Positions 11,640 through 23,823 are shown, counted from the stretch's first letter. The stretch: DNA of 64,000 nucleotides from Lucinisca nassula (GCA_963580285.1 OY757010.1:64068406-64132405); one strand, 5' to 3'. The notes: generated by a model not told the origin, from the sequence alone. Translations and numbers: made by a program.

Positions 11640-12330
11640 GTTTTTTTTTACCAGTATTTCAGTGATTTCTTGCTGTCGAGTCCTCACCCTTGATTCATCT
11701 CTGTGGTTTGTTTGTTTCTTTGATTTGGAGTTTAACGTCCCCGTCAACACTGTAAAGGTCATTTTGGAGACATTGCTTCCAATTTTGTGGGACGTTTCCC
11801 GACAATGAGATGAAATGACATCTCACGCCCTGTTGCCCAATGAAACCAACAGGGTTTATAAGCAAGGACGGACCGAAATTCATCTCTGTGGTTGTTTGAT
11901 TTTTGTGTTCTCGGATATGTTGCACTGATGAGTTAGGAGGCCTTCATGCACACTTAAAAAAATTGTTTGTTTAAATCGCGACGGAAGTAAGGGCGCGGAT
12001 TGCGGCCGCGTAAAACCGATTTAAGCCCCCAACCTTCCCACCCCAGTGGAATTCGTTTCACTGACCGTTCCAAGGCGGTTCTTCTGCCGCGGTTTACTTT
12101 TGTAATGGTTTGTCTTTGCGTTTGTGTATCGCTTATTTTTTTTTTTTTTTGTTTTGGATATCCAAGTAGCCATTTTGTGTGAAAGTGACTGTCCTTTCAG
12201 CTTTCCCTGGTTGGGGTTTCCATTAGAATCTAGTTATTTCATGTTTGTGTTTCTTTCCTTTAAGTGTCTCTGATGGGATCTGTTGGTTAATTGTATCGAT
12301 TCCTGATCATTTCCCTCACTTCTATTTTAA
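11640..12330 (+). repeat. Penelope-like 3' tail, subfamily 2
   Basis: Matches the 3' UTR of the Naiad-type element: 'tttcttgctgtcgagtcctc', 'gatgagttaggaggccttca', 'accgttccaaggcggttctt', 'ccattttgtgtgaaagtgac', 'gattcctgatcatttccctc'. It ends about 12325. Subfamily 2 differs from subfamily 1 in the last 100 bp. A SINE-like copy interrupts it at 11709-11877. Confidence 0.75.
11709..11877 (-). repeat. 5'-truncated SINE-like copy with 16-bp target duplication
   Basis: Flanked by ATTCATCTCTGTGGTT at 11693-11708 and 11878-11893. The uninterrupted tail at 28498-28515 has one copy of nearly the same sequence, which confirms the target. The element keeps its CAAA-type tail side and lacks about 120 bp at the other end: 5' truncation in the minus-strand reading. 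Confidence 0.85.
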
Positions 12331-12541
12331 AATATTAGGTAATACGGACATGAGCCGGCAGGCATCGGCAGGACGACTATAGGTTACACGTATACGAGCA
12401 CAGGTATCAGCTAACAGTTGTTGTTGCTGTTGTCAGCTGTCATTGCCTATGAAATCAGTCGAGCCGCAAGAATTCCGTTGAGGTGCGCTGCATTTTTATT
12501 TATTTATTGTCGATCTTAAATGCGGTCTACTTATATACGTT
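12331..12541. other. No recognisable gene
   Basis: Spacer between the Penelope tail and the second LTR-like repeat; nothing recognised. Confidence 0.45.
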
Positions 12542-12770
12542 TGTATTACTTTCTGTCGTATCCGACCAAATAAGAATAAATACTGTAAATTGTAAAAACT
12601 GTAAATAAGGATTCTTCAAAAACGTCACGACGACTGCTTCTCCATCATTGACCATGTTGCGGAGACGCTTAATGCATTTTGATAGACAAACTGTCTGACA
12701 GTTGGCGAGAAATAAAAATATCGAGTACCGGTTTTCTGTTTACGATTCCTGACCCGGGCGGACAGCAACA
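12542..12770 (+). repeat. LTR-like direct repeat, copy 2
   Basis: Same sequence as 11392-11637 with a 17-bp gap ('ctttcgtctgcgttac' is absent) and scattered changes. Followed by a T-rich run, as copy 1 is. Confidence 0.5.
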
Positions 12771-13051
12771 GCTTTTTATTTTCGTTTTTTTTTTTACTAG
12801 TATTTCCATGGTAATTCCGACTCGCACTCTGTCATACTATTAAACATGAAGTAATTGGGCCGTAGGCAGAGTTCTTTCAGTTTTTTTAATCCATTCTGCG
12901 GATCGTTTATCATGTCACTTTCGCATTTCATTGTGACTTTTTCACGTTTGTATTTTCAGGGCTACTTAGGAAGCCTGTCTGTTCTGTAAGATTTCATTTT
13001 TACACCTGTATGCTTTTCATCAAAGTCGCCTTCGCCCATATTGTTTAATCA

Positions 13052-13133
13052 CATGCTGCTTTCAATTTACAATGTCAAAGGCCAGTTCAAACCATGCTGC
13101 TTTCAATTTACAATGTCAAAGGCCAGTTCAAAC
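13052..13133 (+). repeat. 41-bp tandem duplication
   Basis: 'catgctgctttcaatttaca' to 'ggccagttcaaa' occurs twice in a row with no visible change, just upstream of the OTU reading frame. A recent local duplication. Confidence 0.85.
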
Positions 13134-13700
13134 TATGTCGGGGTACCATACTTAATGAGCAAGGTTATTCTTTTAGTCGTGTTAGTGGTCTTTGCAATGT
13201 TTCACTTGATCCTCCTTACACCGCTATTGTTGCTGAAGTTATAGATGGTACGGAAACTCTTGAGGGTATTGAATACACCAAATTCAAGATTCCAGGTGAT
13301 GGAAACTGCTTTTACAGTTCTTTAAGTGTAGTTATTAATGGAAATTTCTCCAAAAGCAATCATTACCGAACAATCATATGTACACTTATTGTAGAAAATT
13401 GGGAATTGTTCAAGCACTTAGACACTGTAGCTTATGATCTACAGAGTCCACTACCCAGTACCTGCATTCAGCTAATGCTAGCGAAAAAATGCTTGGGGCA
13501 CCATCTGTGAGGATAAGGCAGCATTGATGTATTTCGTACCAACATCACAGTATGGCTGAAAGGCAGGGCTAATGGGGCCATACACTATATCATGAACAGA
13601 TCCCAACCTACTGAAAATTCCCATGTAACTGTCTCCCTTTTATAATTGGGCGATCATTACACAGCACTTATTGAAACTGACAAGTTACGAAGACGTGCTA
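13094..13700 (+). pseudogene. Helitron OTU-type cysteine protease domain
   Basis: The frame at 13094-13510 encodes 'KFKIPGDGNCFYSSLSVVI', the OTU catalytic block with the Asp and Cys of D-G-N-C. Past the stop near 13508 other frames continue with 'EDKAALMYFVTNITVWLKGR' and 'GDHYTALIETDKL', the block with the C-terminal catalytic His. Many animal Helitrons carry OTU domains, and the order here (OTU, DUF6570-like, Rep, PIF1) fits one large Helitron polyprotein. At least two frameshifts; it is interrupted by an array from about 13830. Not a host deubiquitinase, judged by the downstream Helitron parts. Confidence 0.8.
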
Positions 13701-13829
13701 TACAAGGTCCTTCGACAAGTCCTGCGCAAAGTCGCTTGCAGAAACACCAACAAAAACTAGACAAAAGTGCCCAGTGGGGCACGTATACCCCAGGACAGTG
13801 CCATCACCTCAGCTGAAAATAGCAATGTC

Positions 13830-16512
13830 AAGAGCTTCTTTGCATATACAGGCCATATTCCATAGAATGGCCATTTTCAAGATTCAAAGGACAATAACTC
13901 TGAAAGTAGGAAAGCAAGAGTTATGGTTCATGTGTTCTGCACGTCGTCTCATGGTGTTCAACATTCGTGTGGTGTTTCATGAAAATATGTCAAGCCGTTT
14001 AAAAGTAATGGAGAAGACACGAAGATGTTAGCAGACACATAGTTTACAATGATTCTTCAAAGGAAAATAATTTGTAATGTATGCAAACAAGAGTTATGGT
14101 TCTTGTGTTCTGCCCATTCTATTATCTTGCTTTACATTTGTATGAAGTTTCATGAAATTATCTCAAATGGTTTTAAAGTTACAGAGCGGACACAAGTGTA
14201 TGGTAAAACTCGTAATATTCAAAGGGCAATATCTCTGAAAGTATGAAAGCAAGAGTTACGGTTTATGTGTTCTGCACGTCGTCTCATGGTGTTTAACATT
14301 TATGTGTGAAATTTCATGAAAATATGTCAAGCAGTTTAAAAGTTATGGAGCGGACACGAAAATGCAAGTTATAAGATTCAAAGGGCAATTACTCTGAAGT
14401 AGGAAAGCAAGAGTTACGGTTCATGTGTTCTGCACGTCGTCTCATGGTGTTTGACATTTATGTGAAGTTTCATGAAAATATATCAGGCAGTTATGGAGCG
14501 GACATGAAAATGTTAACAGACACACAAACACACACACAGAACACAAACAAAAATAATGCTATATACCCCCATGGCATACTCCGTATGCCGGGGGTATAAA
14601 AATAGCCACAGTGACATTGACGTTGAAAGTCGAAATCGCTCGATATATTGCCATAAGGAACATTAGTGTGAAGTTCTATTGAAATCGGTGAAGAAATGTA
14701 AGCGCTAGAGCGATGATAATGTATTTCTAAAAATAGCCACACTGACCTTTACCTTAAAAGTCAAACTCGCTCGAGGTATTGTCATAAGGAACATTTTTGT
14801 GAAGTTAAATTGAAATCAGTGAAGAAATGTTGTCGCTAGAGTGACGACAATGTTTTTTTCTAAAAAAAGACACAGTGACCTTGAACTCTTGAAAGTCAAC
14901 ATCGCTCGAGGTATTATCATAAGGAACATTTTTATGAAGTTAAATTGAAATCAGTAGAGAAATGTTGTCGCTAGAGTGATGACAATGTTTTTGTAAAAAA
15001 AAAGCAACCTTGACCTTGAAAGTCACAATCGCTCGAGATATTGTCCTAAGGAACATTTGTGTGAAGTTATATTGAAATCAATGAAGAAATGTAAGCGCTA
15101 GAGTGATGACAAAGTTTTTCTAAAAATAGCCACAGTGACCTTGAAACAGGAACTTGCTCGAGATACTGTCATAAAGAACATTTGTGTAAAGTCATATTGA
15201 AATCGACGAAGAAATGAAGGCGCTAGAGCGATGACAAAGTTTTTCTAACAATAGCTACAGTGACCTTGATAATGAGGTCACAACCTCGAAAGTCGAACTC
15301 GCTCAAGATATTGTCATAAGTAACATTTGTGTGAAGTTATATTGAAATTGGTGAAGAAATAAAGGCAGTAGAGCGATGACAACTTTTTTCCAAAAAATAG
15401 CCACAGTGACCTTGACCTTGAGGTCATGAGCATGAACGTCACACTCACTCGAGATAGGTTCAAAAGAAACCTTTGTGTGAAGTTATATTGAAATTTGTGA
15501 AGAAATGTTGGCGCTATAGCCATGGCAAAGACAAAGTTTTGCTAAAAATAGCGACAATGACTTTGACAGTGAGGTCACGACCTTGAAAGTCGAATTTGCT
15601 CGAGATATTGTCATAAGTAATATTTGTTTGAAGTAATTTTGAAATTGGTGAAGAAATAAAGGCATCAGAGCGATGACTTTTATAAAAAATAGCCACAGTG
15701 ACCTTGACCTTGAGATCATGAGCATGAAAGTGGAACTCGCTCGAGATAGTATCATAAGGAACATTTGTGTGAAGTTATATTGAAATTGGTGAAGAAATGT
15801 GGGCGCTAGAGCGATGACAATTTTTTTCTAAAAATAGCCACAGTGACCTTGACCTTGAGGTCATGACCTTGAAAGTGGAACTCGCTCGAAATATTGTCAT
15901 AAGGAACATTTATGTGAAGTTATATTGAAATTGGTGAAGAAATGTAGGCGCTGGAGCGATGACAATGTTTTTCTAAAAATAGCCACAGTGACCTTGAACA
16001 TGACCTTGAAAGTCGAACTCGCACATCCTATTTTGTGCTTTGCATTTGTTTGAAGTTTCATGAAATTATCTCAAACGGTTTGAAAGTTACAGAGAGGACA
16101 AAAGTGTATGGTAAAAATTGCAAGTTATAACATTCAAAGGGCAATAACTATGAAAGTAGAAAAGCAAGTTACGGTTCATGTGTTCTGCACGTCGTCTCAT
16201 GGTGTTTAACATTTATGTGAAGTTTCATGAAAATATATCAAGCGGTTGAAAAGTTATGGAGCGGACACGAAAATGCAAGTTAAAACATACAAAGGGCAAT
16301 AACTCTGAAAGTAGAAAAGCAAGAGTTACGGTTCATGTGTTCTGCACGTCGTCTCATGGTGTTTAACATTTATATGAAGTTTCATGAAAATATGTCAAGC
16401 GGTTTAAAAGTTATGGATCGGACACGAAAATGTTAACAGACACACACACAAACACAGAAAATACGAAAACTATATACCCCCATGGCATACTGCTTATGCC
16501 GGGGGTATAATA
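13830..16512 (+). repeat. Compound array inserted in the Helitron
   Basis: Three blocks: ~155-165-bp units with 'gggcaataactctgaaagta' and 'catgtgttctgcacgtcgtc' (13840-14530); ~130-150-bp units with 'cacagtgaccttgaccttga' and 'gctcgagatattgtcataag' (14590-16020); then the first type again (16020-16440). Hairpins of 'tatacccccatggcatac' / 'atgccgggggtata' close the first block (14561-14600) and the whole element (16474-16510). It splits the OTU domain from the DUF6570-like part, so it inserted later. Non-coding; minus-strand frames here are repeat shadows. Confidence 0.75.
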
Positions 16513-16639
16513 AATCAGGGGCAAAAACGGACGGAGGGAAAATACCCTAAAACTAACTGCCAAGACACTACAACATCAAACAATGCTAATGAATAAATTC
16601 CAAATACAGGTACATGCAGTGACCGACATGAACCACAAG

Positions 16640-17500
16640 ACCATTTTACTTATAATGCCACAGAAACTGACCTCTACCAAGCATGTCGGAAACTTGGAGT
16701 TCACCCTACAACAACAGAAACAAAATATCAAGCAAAAATTCGCAAGAACAGAATGAAGCGCAATATACGCTGAAAGGAAAATACATTTCAGGTCTCTGCG
16801 CAGGACGTGCCAGCACCACCTTAACTATCTGATGAGCATCAATACAACAAAGTCATGGATTGCATGCGTGATTTTAAGTTGGAACAGATGTCATACAGAT
16901 TTTGCTTCTGTGGCAAAGAACGTGGCATAGAAATGAAAATGGCATCTGCTCACATATGGTCGCGGTGCAGCAAAGACAAAAGTGCGAATCCAATGTTTTA
17001 TGCTGCAAATAACATGGACCCAGGCGAGGTCCCAGTACAGTTAGCTAATCTAATCATTGTTGAACAACAGCTCATATGCAGATTATCACCTGCCATTCAA
17101 GTGCACATGCTCAAACATGGAGGCATAGCAGCAAATGGACATTGTGTCACTTTTCCACAAAATGTCAACAGACCATCCTACATCTTGCCAAAACTTCCCT
17201 CTGAAATAAACATCATTCGATTTCGGAAGCAAGTCAAAAATCAAACTACTTCCGACTTCAATGTGCGTAGAGATGTTGTGCAGCATGCATTACTTTGGTT
17301 GAAAGAAAACAACCCTGCCTATTCGGATGTTTCCATCAGCCAATCCCGTTTGGAACAGCTCCCTGATAATGGTCCTATTGAGTTGGTGTCAATTTGCCTG
17401 ATCCACCCATTAACATAAGGGAAGAAGTTGAGAAAGTTGTTGAGTATATCACTGGACCGAACCATGACCCTTTGACATTTAGCCATTTCCCGAACAAACT
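16640..17500 (+). pseudogene. Helitron DUF6570-like domain
   Basis: The frame at 16855-17418 encodes 'NNMDPGEVPVQLANLIIVEQ' and 'NGHCVTFPQNVN', features of the domain that precedes the Helitron N region in animal Helitron/PIF1 proteins. It contains 'LIIVEQQLICRLSPAIQVHM' and 'VQHALLWLKENNPAYSDVSI'. The region before it (16680-16770) keeps 'CRKLGVHPTTTETKYQAKIR'. After 17418 a frameshift leads on to 'EEVEKVVEYITGPNHDP'. A partial, non-functional piece. Confidence 0.75.
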
Positions 17501-17589
17501 TTTTAAGTAAAAACAACCTGACACCGCCAAGTTTCAAAATGGACTCCTGTATATATAAGGAGGAAGATTCCATTTGGTACAAAAGGGGT

Positions 17590-17920
17590 TAATCATCGGG
17601 TCCATTAGGTCTCTCCGCTGTGGTTTGCGCCTCGCTCGGGCCACAAATGAGACGCCAAGATCTGCTACAGAAGGTGGTCTTACTCCGGTTTCAGCTCAAC
17701 TCTTATTAGAGGTCCGTTCGAAATAAGGGAAATAATATTGAAAGTGCCGTAAATCCACTAAACATCCCGAGGATAATGGGCATCCTTAAAGCGCTGACAC
17801 TCATTAGGACTCCCACTGCTGTGGTTTGCACCTCGTTCGGTTCAAATTCTGCAACGTTGCGAGTTGAGCGCGGTCGGCTCGAAATAAATGAATTTGTCCT
17901 GACATCATGAAAACACACCT
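17590..17920. repeat. Two related ~100-130-bp repeats
   Basis: 17604-17735 and 17805-17905 share 'attagg.ctc.c.ctgtggtttg.cctcg.tcgg' and end in '.cggctcgaaataa'. Non-coding insertion into the Helitron. Confidence 0.45.
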
Positions 17921-18035
17921 GGGCACATCATGAAAACACACCTGGGCAGGCTTAGATTCTGTAAGCGGTTTACCAGTACTCGCATGCGGGTCGGTTTCAG
18001 CTATGCGTGGGAGCATCAAGCTGAACTCTTGGTAA
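17921..18035 (-). repeat. SINE-like fragment
   Basis: Carries 'gggcaggcttagattctgta' and 'gcgggtcggtttcagctatg' from the middle of the SINE-like family; tail missing. The preceding 21-bp phrase 'atcatgaaaacacacctggg' is directly duplicated. Confidence 0.6.
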
Positions 18036-18799
18036 ATGTCACACATCATTATGGTGTTAATAACCTACATGTACGACTCATTATGAGAACTCGCCTATTC
18101 AAATATATTGTAAAATTTTACCACTAAAAACGGAAAATTTTCGGATAAAAATTCTGCTCAAGATTTTGGGTACACTTCAAAACGAATCGGCGAGGTGGTT
18201 CTAACGAGTACCCACCATCTATGTGAGCAGAAATTAGATAAATAATGTACACTCCTGTAAACCCCAGTTAAAAGTGGGGTTTAAGCGGGTAACAAATAAA
18301 TAGGTGTATTTTCGTGATGTGAATAAAAGTTGTCATGAGACTTTTAAAAAGGGATTATACAAAGGAGAAATAAATTACTAAAATGAAATTGTGTTACATG
18401 AAAGAATATTTGATTATGATTTAACAATGACTACAATTTGCCTTCGCTTACAAAAACAACGCCAAACAAACGAAGAAATAATAATGGGCCGAAAATTTCA
18501 CGTAAGCCCAGTTGTATTTTTTTCTCCGCGAAACGCGGGTAATTTCATTTTCAATGAAAGCAATCGGTCAAATTTTCGCCGAGAATGTCCGAGAATTTTC
18601 TCCGCGAAACCGGGAGAAATTTCAGCGAGAAATTTCTCGCTCATTTGATCTTTTCTCGCTGTTTTGCGGAGAAAATAGCCGATTTCGCGTCTGTATCTGC
18701 AACTCTTATGTAGATAGATGACTTTCAGTCAAATCAAAATGATGAGAGGTTGATAATGAAAGGCTGTGTGAAATGGAACTCCGTTTACAGTTAGAAAGA
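18036..18799. other. Non-coding repeats, no gene
   Basis: 18180-18300 is a copy of the 'aaccccactt' hairpin repeat. 18515-18690 is rich in 'tttctccgcgaaac' and its complement 'gcggagaaaat', suggesting a folded element of unknown class. Confidence 0.45.
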
Positions 18800-19925
18800 G
18801 TTCTGCCTCCAGCAAGTTTTTCTAAAAATAGCCGCAGTGACCTTGACCTTGAGCCCAGGACCCTGAAAGTCAAACTTGCTAGAGATATCACACCAAACAT
18901 TTATGTGAAGTTTTATTAAAATCAATCAGCAAATGACGACGCTAGAGCGATGACAAAGTTTTTTTTTCTTCTAAAAATAGCCGCAGTGACCTTGACCTTG
19001 AGCCCGGGACCCTGAAAGTCAAACTTGCTCGAGATATTATCATACCCCACATTTGTGTGAAATTATATAAAAATGCATCAATAAATGTAGGCACAAGAGC
19101 GATGACAATTTTTTTTTCTCTAAAAATAACCACAGTGACCTTGACCCCAGGATCCTGTAAGTTGAACTTGCTCGAGATATTATTATACCCAACATTTGTG
19201 TGAAGTTATATTAAAATCCATCAGCAAATGACGACGCTAGAGCGATGACAATTTTTAAAGAAAAAATAGCCGCAGTGACCTTGACCTTGAGCCCAGGAAG
19301 TTGAACTTGCTCGAGATATTATCATACTCAACATTTGTGTGAAATTGTAGCAAAATCCATCAATAAATGTAGGCACTAGAGCGAAAACAATGTTTTTCTA
19401 AAAATAGCCACGGTGACCTTGACCTTTAGCCAATGACCCTGAAAGTCGAACATGCTCAAGATATTATCATACCCAACATTTGTGTGAAGTTATATTAAAA
19501 TCCGTCGATAAATGTAGACACAAGAGTGATGACAAAGTTTTTCTAAAAATAGCCACAGTGACCTTACACTGCAGCTTTAAACAACGTACCATAAGTCTGT
19601 GACAAATCATCTAACCAGATAGCACGGGTAATATGCGCATCCCCTATTGCTGCTTAAGATCCCATTGAAGTTTCGTTGAATATCTGCAGGTAGTTGCTGA
19701 GAATTCGCGTGGACACGAACAGTACCCTTAAGATTTATGCAGTATTCATCAAAGGGCCATAACTGTTGGAAAAAATCATCGAACCAAAACACGCAGGTGA
19801 CATGCGCATCCATTTTCGATACTTAATATACCCATGAAGTTTCATTGAAATCCGACCAGTAGTTTCTGAGCATTCCCGTGGACAAGAGCGGGACGGACAC
19901 ACGGACGAAGTGGCGACTAAATGCT
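18800..19925 (+). repeat. Array element ending in a hairpin, inserted in the Helitron
   Basis: About six ~145-bp units of the 'cagtgaccttgaccttgagc' type (18830-19565), then two units of a second type with 'accatgcgcatcc' and 'tgaagtttcattgaaatccg'. It closes with 'gggacggacacacggacga' and a hairpin 'atgctcccccgaaattcttc...gcggagcat' at about 19920-19950. Same architecture as 13830-16512 with a different hairpin. Confidence 0.7.
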
Positions 19926-19949
19926 CCCCCGAAATTCTTCGCGGAGCAT

Positions 19950-21560
19950 AAAAATGTCACCATTCCATGGCCCACAAGAGACAAAGCTTCTGTCTGAATT
20001 TACGACTGGCCCTTCCTTGTCTGTTTCCTTACGGGACTTGCGATTTCCATATCAATCGTCCCCGCAAATGCGATTCCATGTCGGACTGGGCAGAGCACCT
20101 CATCTGGTACAAAGATGGTCGCTTTGCTCAGCACCAGTATTTTAAGTTCATTGTGCATAACATCAATTTGCGCAAACGAACACTGGAACACAACAGTTTC
20201 ATTGTCAGACAACACCTTGGTGACAATCCGCTGACTCTGGAAGAAATCAAACATAGATTGCACAAGGAGACATGGCCATGATTGGGCAAAGACGTTTATA
20301 CTTTTGGGCTTGCTTGCGTGGTACTTCTCAGTACTGGGCACAGAGACAAAAATAATTTCGCTCTTTAAATACATTTCCAAAGCACTGCCGTTTTTCTTTG
20401 CTACCGGTAGCCGTGCTGAGTACCACTGCAAGCCACTACGCCGTTTGCTTCAAATGTACACTGTAGAGACTTCAGGTGTTTCTCTGGATCTCAATAACCA
20501 TAGCACTATGTTTACTGTGCTCCAGAAAAAAACACACATATATTGTGTCGCATTACTTTGATCTGCGGACAAAGTGTTACTTTGAAAAGGTCATGCATCC
20601 GGTATTTAATGTTAATGCCTACTGGAATAGGCAAGAATTTGCTAAATCTAGGGGAATGATCCACTGGCACGGGCTTTGTTGGCGGCAGGTCAAGCAGCCA
20701 CACCAGCTTTTACATGTAGCCCTCGACTCGGGCCTTCCCGAACAAGACTGTGCAAAAGCACTTTCAGACTTGGCTAGTGCCACATTTTGAATGACAGCAA
20801 CTCATCCGACCGGCACAGACGACGAAGGCTGCCCGAGAAAAAACGTGTGGCCCCACCAGAAGGCACTGCCCCTGCTTCTCCGGAAGAGAAGAATTCATTG
20901 ACCAAACGCCTTATGGATGTCTCCGAGTCACAGGCCTCACTCTTGGAGGATCATTTGCTTCTCACTAACAGTATCAATATACACAGGTGTTCAGATTTCT
21001 GCTGGATAAAGGCAATAAAGGGTGCTCATCAGGGTCAGATAGTGTGCCGAAGGGAATTTGGCCCAAAAGACACACCTGCCAAGGCTCTGCGAGAAGGTCC
21101 AGCAATTAAAAAGGACAACAATCGTTTTCTTTGGTTGGAAATGACTAAAGACCACCCCATGTTAGTACAGCATTCTACCATACTCAAGGATGGTGGGCAA
21201 ATGGCGACATTTCGCTCATCATGCCCAAGCGTTCACCAGATAATCCCTCCATTGAGGACATTATCGCGACAGAGAAGTACTTAATATGTTGCAAAGGCAA
21301 TGAACCTACCGGTGCTGTGGTGTAACTTTTTAATGACATTGCAAATTATGCCGATGAGTCAACCGGAACCAGTGCCCAACCTGTTTGTACTCAGCTTCTG
21401 ATGAAAACAGTTAAACGAGACGTCTCGACCAGGGAAGCTTCTTATGAAAACACAGGTTTACACTTATACAAGTGCAGTCATCAGTTCCAAAATCTCAGTT
21501 TGTCAGGATCACGAGTCCTAGAACGTACTGGTACCACTCTCACAAAAGTACACCCTTGAC
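19950..21560 (+). pseudogene. Helitron N domain and HUH Rep endonuclease
   Basis: 19967-20281 encodes 'CLFPYGTCDFHINRPRKCDS' and 'AEHLIWYKDGRFAQHQYFKF', the Helitron-like N region. 20380-20470 continues 'FFATGSRAEYHCKPLRRLLQ'. 20476-20790 has 'AYWNRQEFAKSRGMIHWHGL', in which H-W-H is the HUH metal-binding pair of rolling-circle nucleases. 20970-21280 covers the next Rep block. The tyrosine motif reads 'IATEKYLICCKGN': one Tyr is kept, and the second Tyr expected a few residues on is missing. Several frameshifts and a lost Tyr make it inactive. Confidence 0.8.
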
Positions 21561-21944
21561 AAATATCTCAATCGTCCTGAACAGGATCTATGTTCTTGAT
21601 ATCAGTTTGTTTGCAAACAAGGGAAGGTACCCATCATCAGTGGTAGCAGTATTAGAGCTACTTGGCCACTACATGAAGACTACTCACGCTCAATGTTACT
21701 ACTTCACTGGCCAAACTGGCGTAGAATTAGTAACATTAAGGCTGAGGACCTCTCATGGATTCAGATCATGACTGACTTTTTGGACAGTGAACATTGCTCA
21801 AATTTCGTTAAGGCTGATGTTGAAAAGGCGAAACGACGGAGTCCTGACAATGAGGATTCAGATTCTGAACTCTCTGATGACAGTGATGTTCAGCAGCCTG
21901 ACTAGATTGGCCTGTTACAGCCGAATCCTGATTATGTTGACACA

Positions 21945-22367
21945 GTGTCAGACTTTGTGTTCGATGATGGTGGCCCCAATCATGACTGGAGCAATACCAA
22001 CTACAAATATCATCCAGACCATTGCCTCAAATTTATCGAAAACCTTCACGAACTGCCAGCTGCTCCTGACGACGTCTTGGATCTCCCCGACGAAAATTTA
22101 TCTCTCATGAACAAGGAACAGAGGTTTGCATTCAACTTTGTCATGCTGACTCTAATCCAATACCGAGACAATCCAAATTCTGTTGAATCGCTTAGTTTGG
22201 CTGTGTCCGGTATGGCCGGATCTGGCAAGAGCTTCCTAGTCAAATGCTTGGTCCATGCGATTAGAAAGCCCTTCAGAACAACAGGTCTTTGCAAGTCTTC
22301 GGTCCAATAGGAAACACTGCCAACTTACTGTCAGGTAAAACTATCCAGTTTCCTCTAGGTGCCAACT
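21945..22367 (+). pseudogene. Helitron PIF1-type helicase, N-terminal part
   Basis: The frame from 21945 encodes 'DENLSLMNKEQRFAFNFVML' and at residues 89-96 'GMAGSGKS', the Walker A motif of SF1 PIF1/RecD helicases. The frame stops at 22310. The next helicase block begins only at 23824, because a TIR element separates them. Confidence 0.85.
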
Positions 22368-23054
22368 CAGGGTGGCCACACATTTTTAGCAATCAAATTC
22401 CCTGATTTTTCCCTGAATTTTCCCTGATTTGATTTTCCCTGATTAAAAACATTGATATTATCGCAAAGGCCCCTACTTTTAGAAGTCATATACTGATTCA
22501 AATGCTTTCAAGTGACATGTTTATACACAATGAAAATTTATCTAAAATATGATGTACATGTGCTAATTTACTTTAATGTATAGTCAAAATCAAAACTGGT
22601 AAAATATATGGCCTCCAACCTCCCAATGTAGCTACATCCTTACCTCCAATTGGTTAAAACAGAAGGGTTTTTTTGTTCTTTTTTTAGGGGGGGGGGGTGT
22701 TACATGGTAGACTGTCTAAGGCCATTCTTAAAAAATGCTTGTTTGCAATTACCTATTCATGTGTTCAAGAAATGGGTAGACAGGTTGGGATTTTCTTTTT
22801 TCATGTGCTCAAGGGGTGGGTATGAAGACTAGAATTTTCAAACTGGGAACAAGTCTTGATATCAATTGATTATGCATCAGTAATTAACAATACACATACT
22901 CATCATATGTCAGTTTAAAGCAAATTTTGCTTTATAGTAGCTTTGCAATGATACAGCCATGAAGAAAGAAAACTTGTTCTGGAAAAGCAAAATAAATAAT
23001 TTGAGTAGGAGCAAAATGTGTGGGTAGGTTGGCAATTGCAAACAAACAATTTTT

Positions 23055-23320
23055 ATTGTAGGCTTACAGCTGCTGTCTGGGAATGTCTGGTTGCCGTAAA
23101 AAGTCTCCCTATCCTACACCATAGTGTAGTTTATATTTTCTTGTCGTTTGTGATCATTGAATCAATTGTAAAATTTTGAAAATAGTTGAGGGTCACTGAT
23201 GAGGCATTATAGGCCGAAACTAGCTAGTCTGGCACAGAAAACATGCACAATCCATATTTTTCAGTTCTGCGGTGTATTCCTTGCTTCCAAAGGATAACCC
23301 TTTTATAGAACGTATAACAA
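23055..23320 (+). repeat. Retrozyme monomer, 260-bp family
   Basis: It shares with the pair at 33913-34380 the blocks 'gttctgcggtgtattccttg', 'caaaggataacccttttata' and 'agctgctgtctgg', plus the hammerhead. It also shares 'accatagtgtagtttatatt' with the 383-bp family, so the two families have a common conserved block. Confidence 0.75.
23192..23233 (+). ncRNA. Hammerhead ribozyme, type I
   Basis: Core CTGATGA at 23196-23202, stem II GGC/GCC closing 'attatag', GAAA at 23216-23219. Then comes the self-complementary stem III CTAGCTAG with the A15.1-U16.1 pair, then C17 (cleavage after 23229). Stem I pairs GTCA with TGGC. All invariant core bases of the hammerhead consensus are present. Confidence 0.85.
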
Positions 23321-23823
23321 GTTTTGTCATTTTGTCTACAAGCTTCATGTGTACTGAACCATTGAAAACATTAAAATGACCAAATGGGTTCCTCATGTAA
23401 AATGCTAATATGCAGAACACTGAAGCAGTGATGCTATATTCTCTAAATAACACATTACTAAGAAAACAGAAAACAAGTGCATAAGAAGTTTAGAAATGAC
23501 AATGAAAGCATGATCAGTGCCATATCTGGTCTAATTTCTATTGGAAAAAAAAACAGCATGAAAACAGTCATTTGGTGTCAGTTTATGGCCATTTGACAAT
23601 CTGCCTTAGATAATGTAATATATTTTATTCAGACACCAGTAGCCACATCTGAACAGCTATAAAATTTGAATATTTTGACCTTACAAAGATAAGATTTTTT
23701 GAAATTCCCTGATTTTTCCCTGATTTTCAGCAAAATTTCAAATTCCCTGATTTTTCCCTGCAGGGAATTTTTTTTCACCATTTTCCCTGTTTTCCCTGTT
23801 TTCCAGAGTGCGTGGCCACCCTG

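Larger units (their letters stand above)
22368..23823. mobile_element. 1.46-kb TIR element splitting the helicase; carries a retrozyme
   Basis: The ends are CAGGGTGGCCAC at 22368 and GTGGCCACCCTG ending 23823, exact complements. Subterminal DNA on both sides is packed with 'ttccctgatttttccctg'. No transposase frame inside, so it is non-autonomous, hAT-like by the style of its ends. The flanking octamers agree only in their last four bases (AACT), so a target duplication is not secure. Inside at about 23055-23320 lies a retrozyme copy with an intact hammerhead core. Confidence 0.75.

Noticed and set aside
14491..15764. Minus-strand frames with 'SRSRSLWLFF' as a gene family
   Set aside because: These are translations of the tandem array units, with stops at unit borders and no start context.
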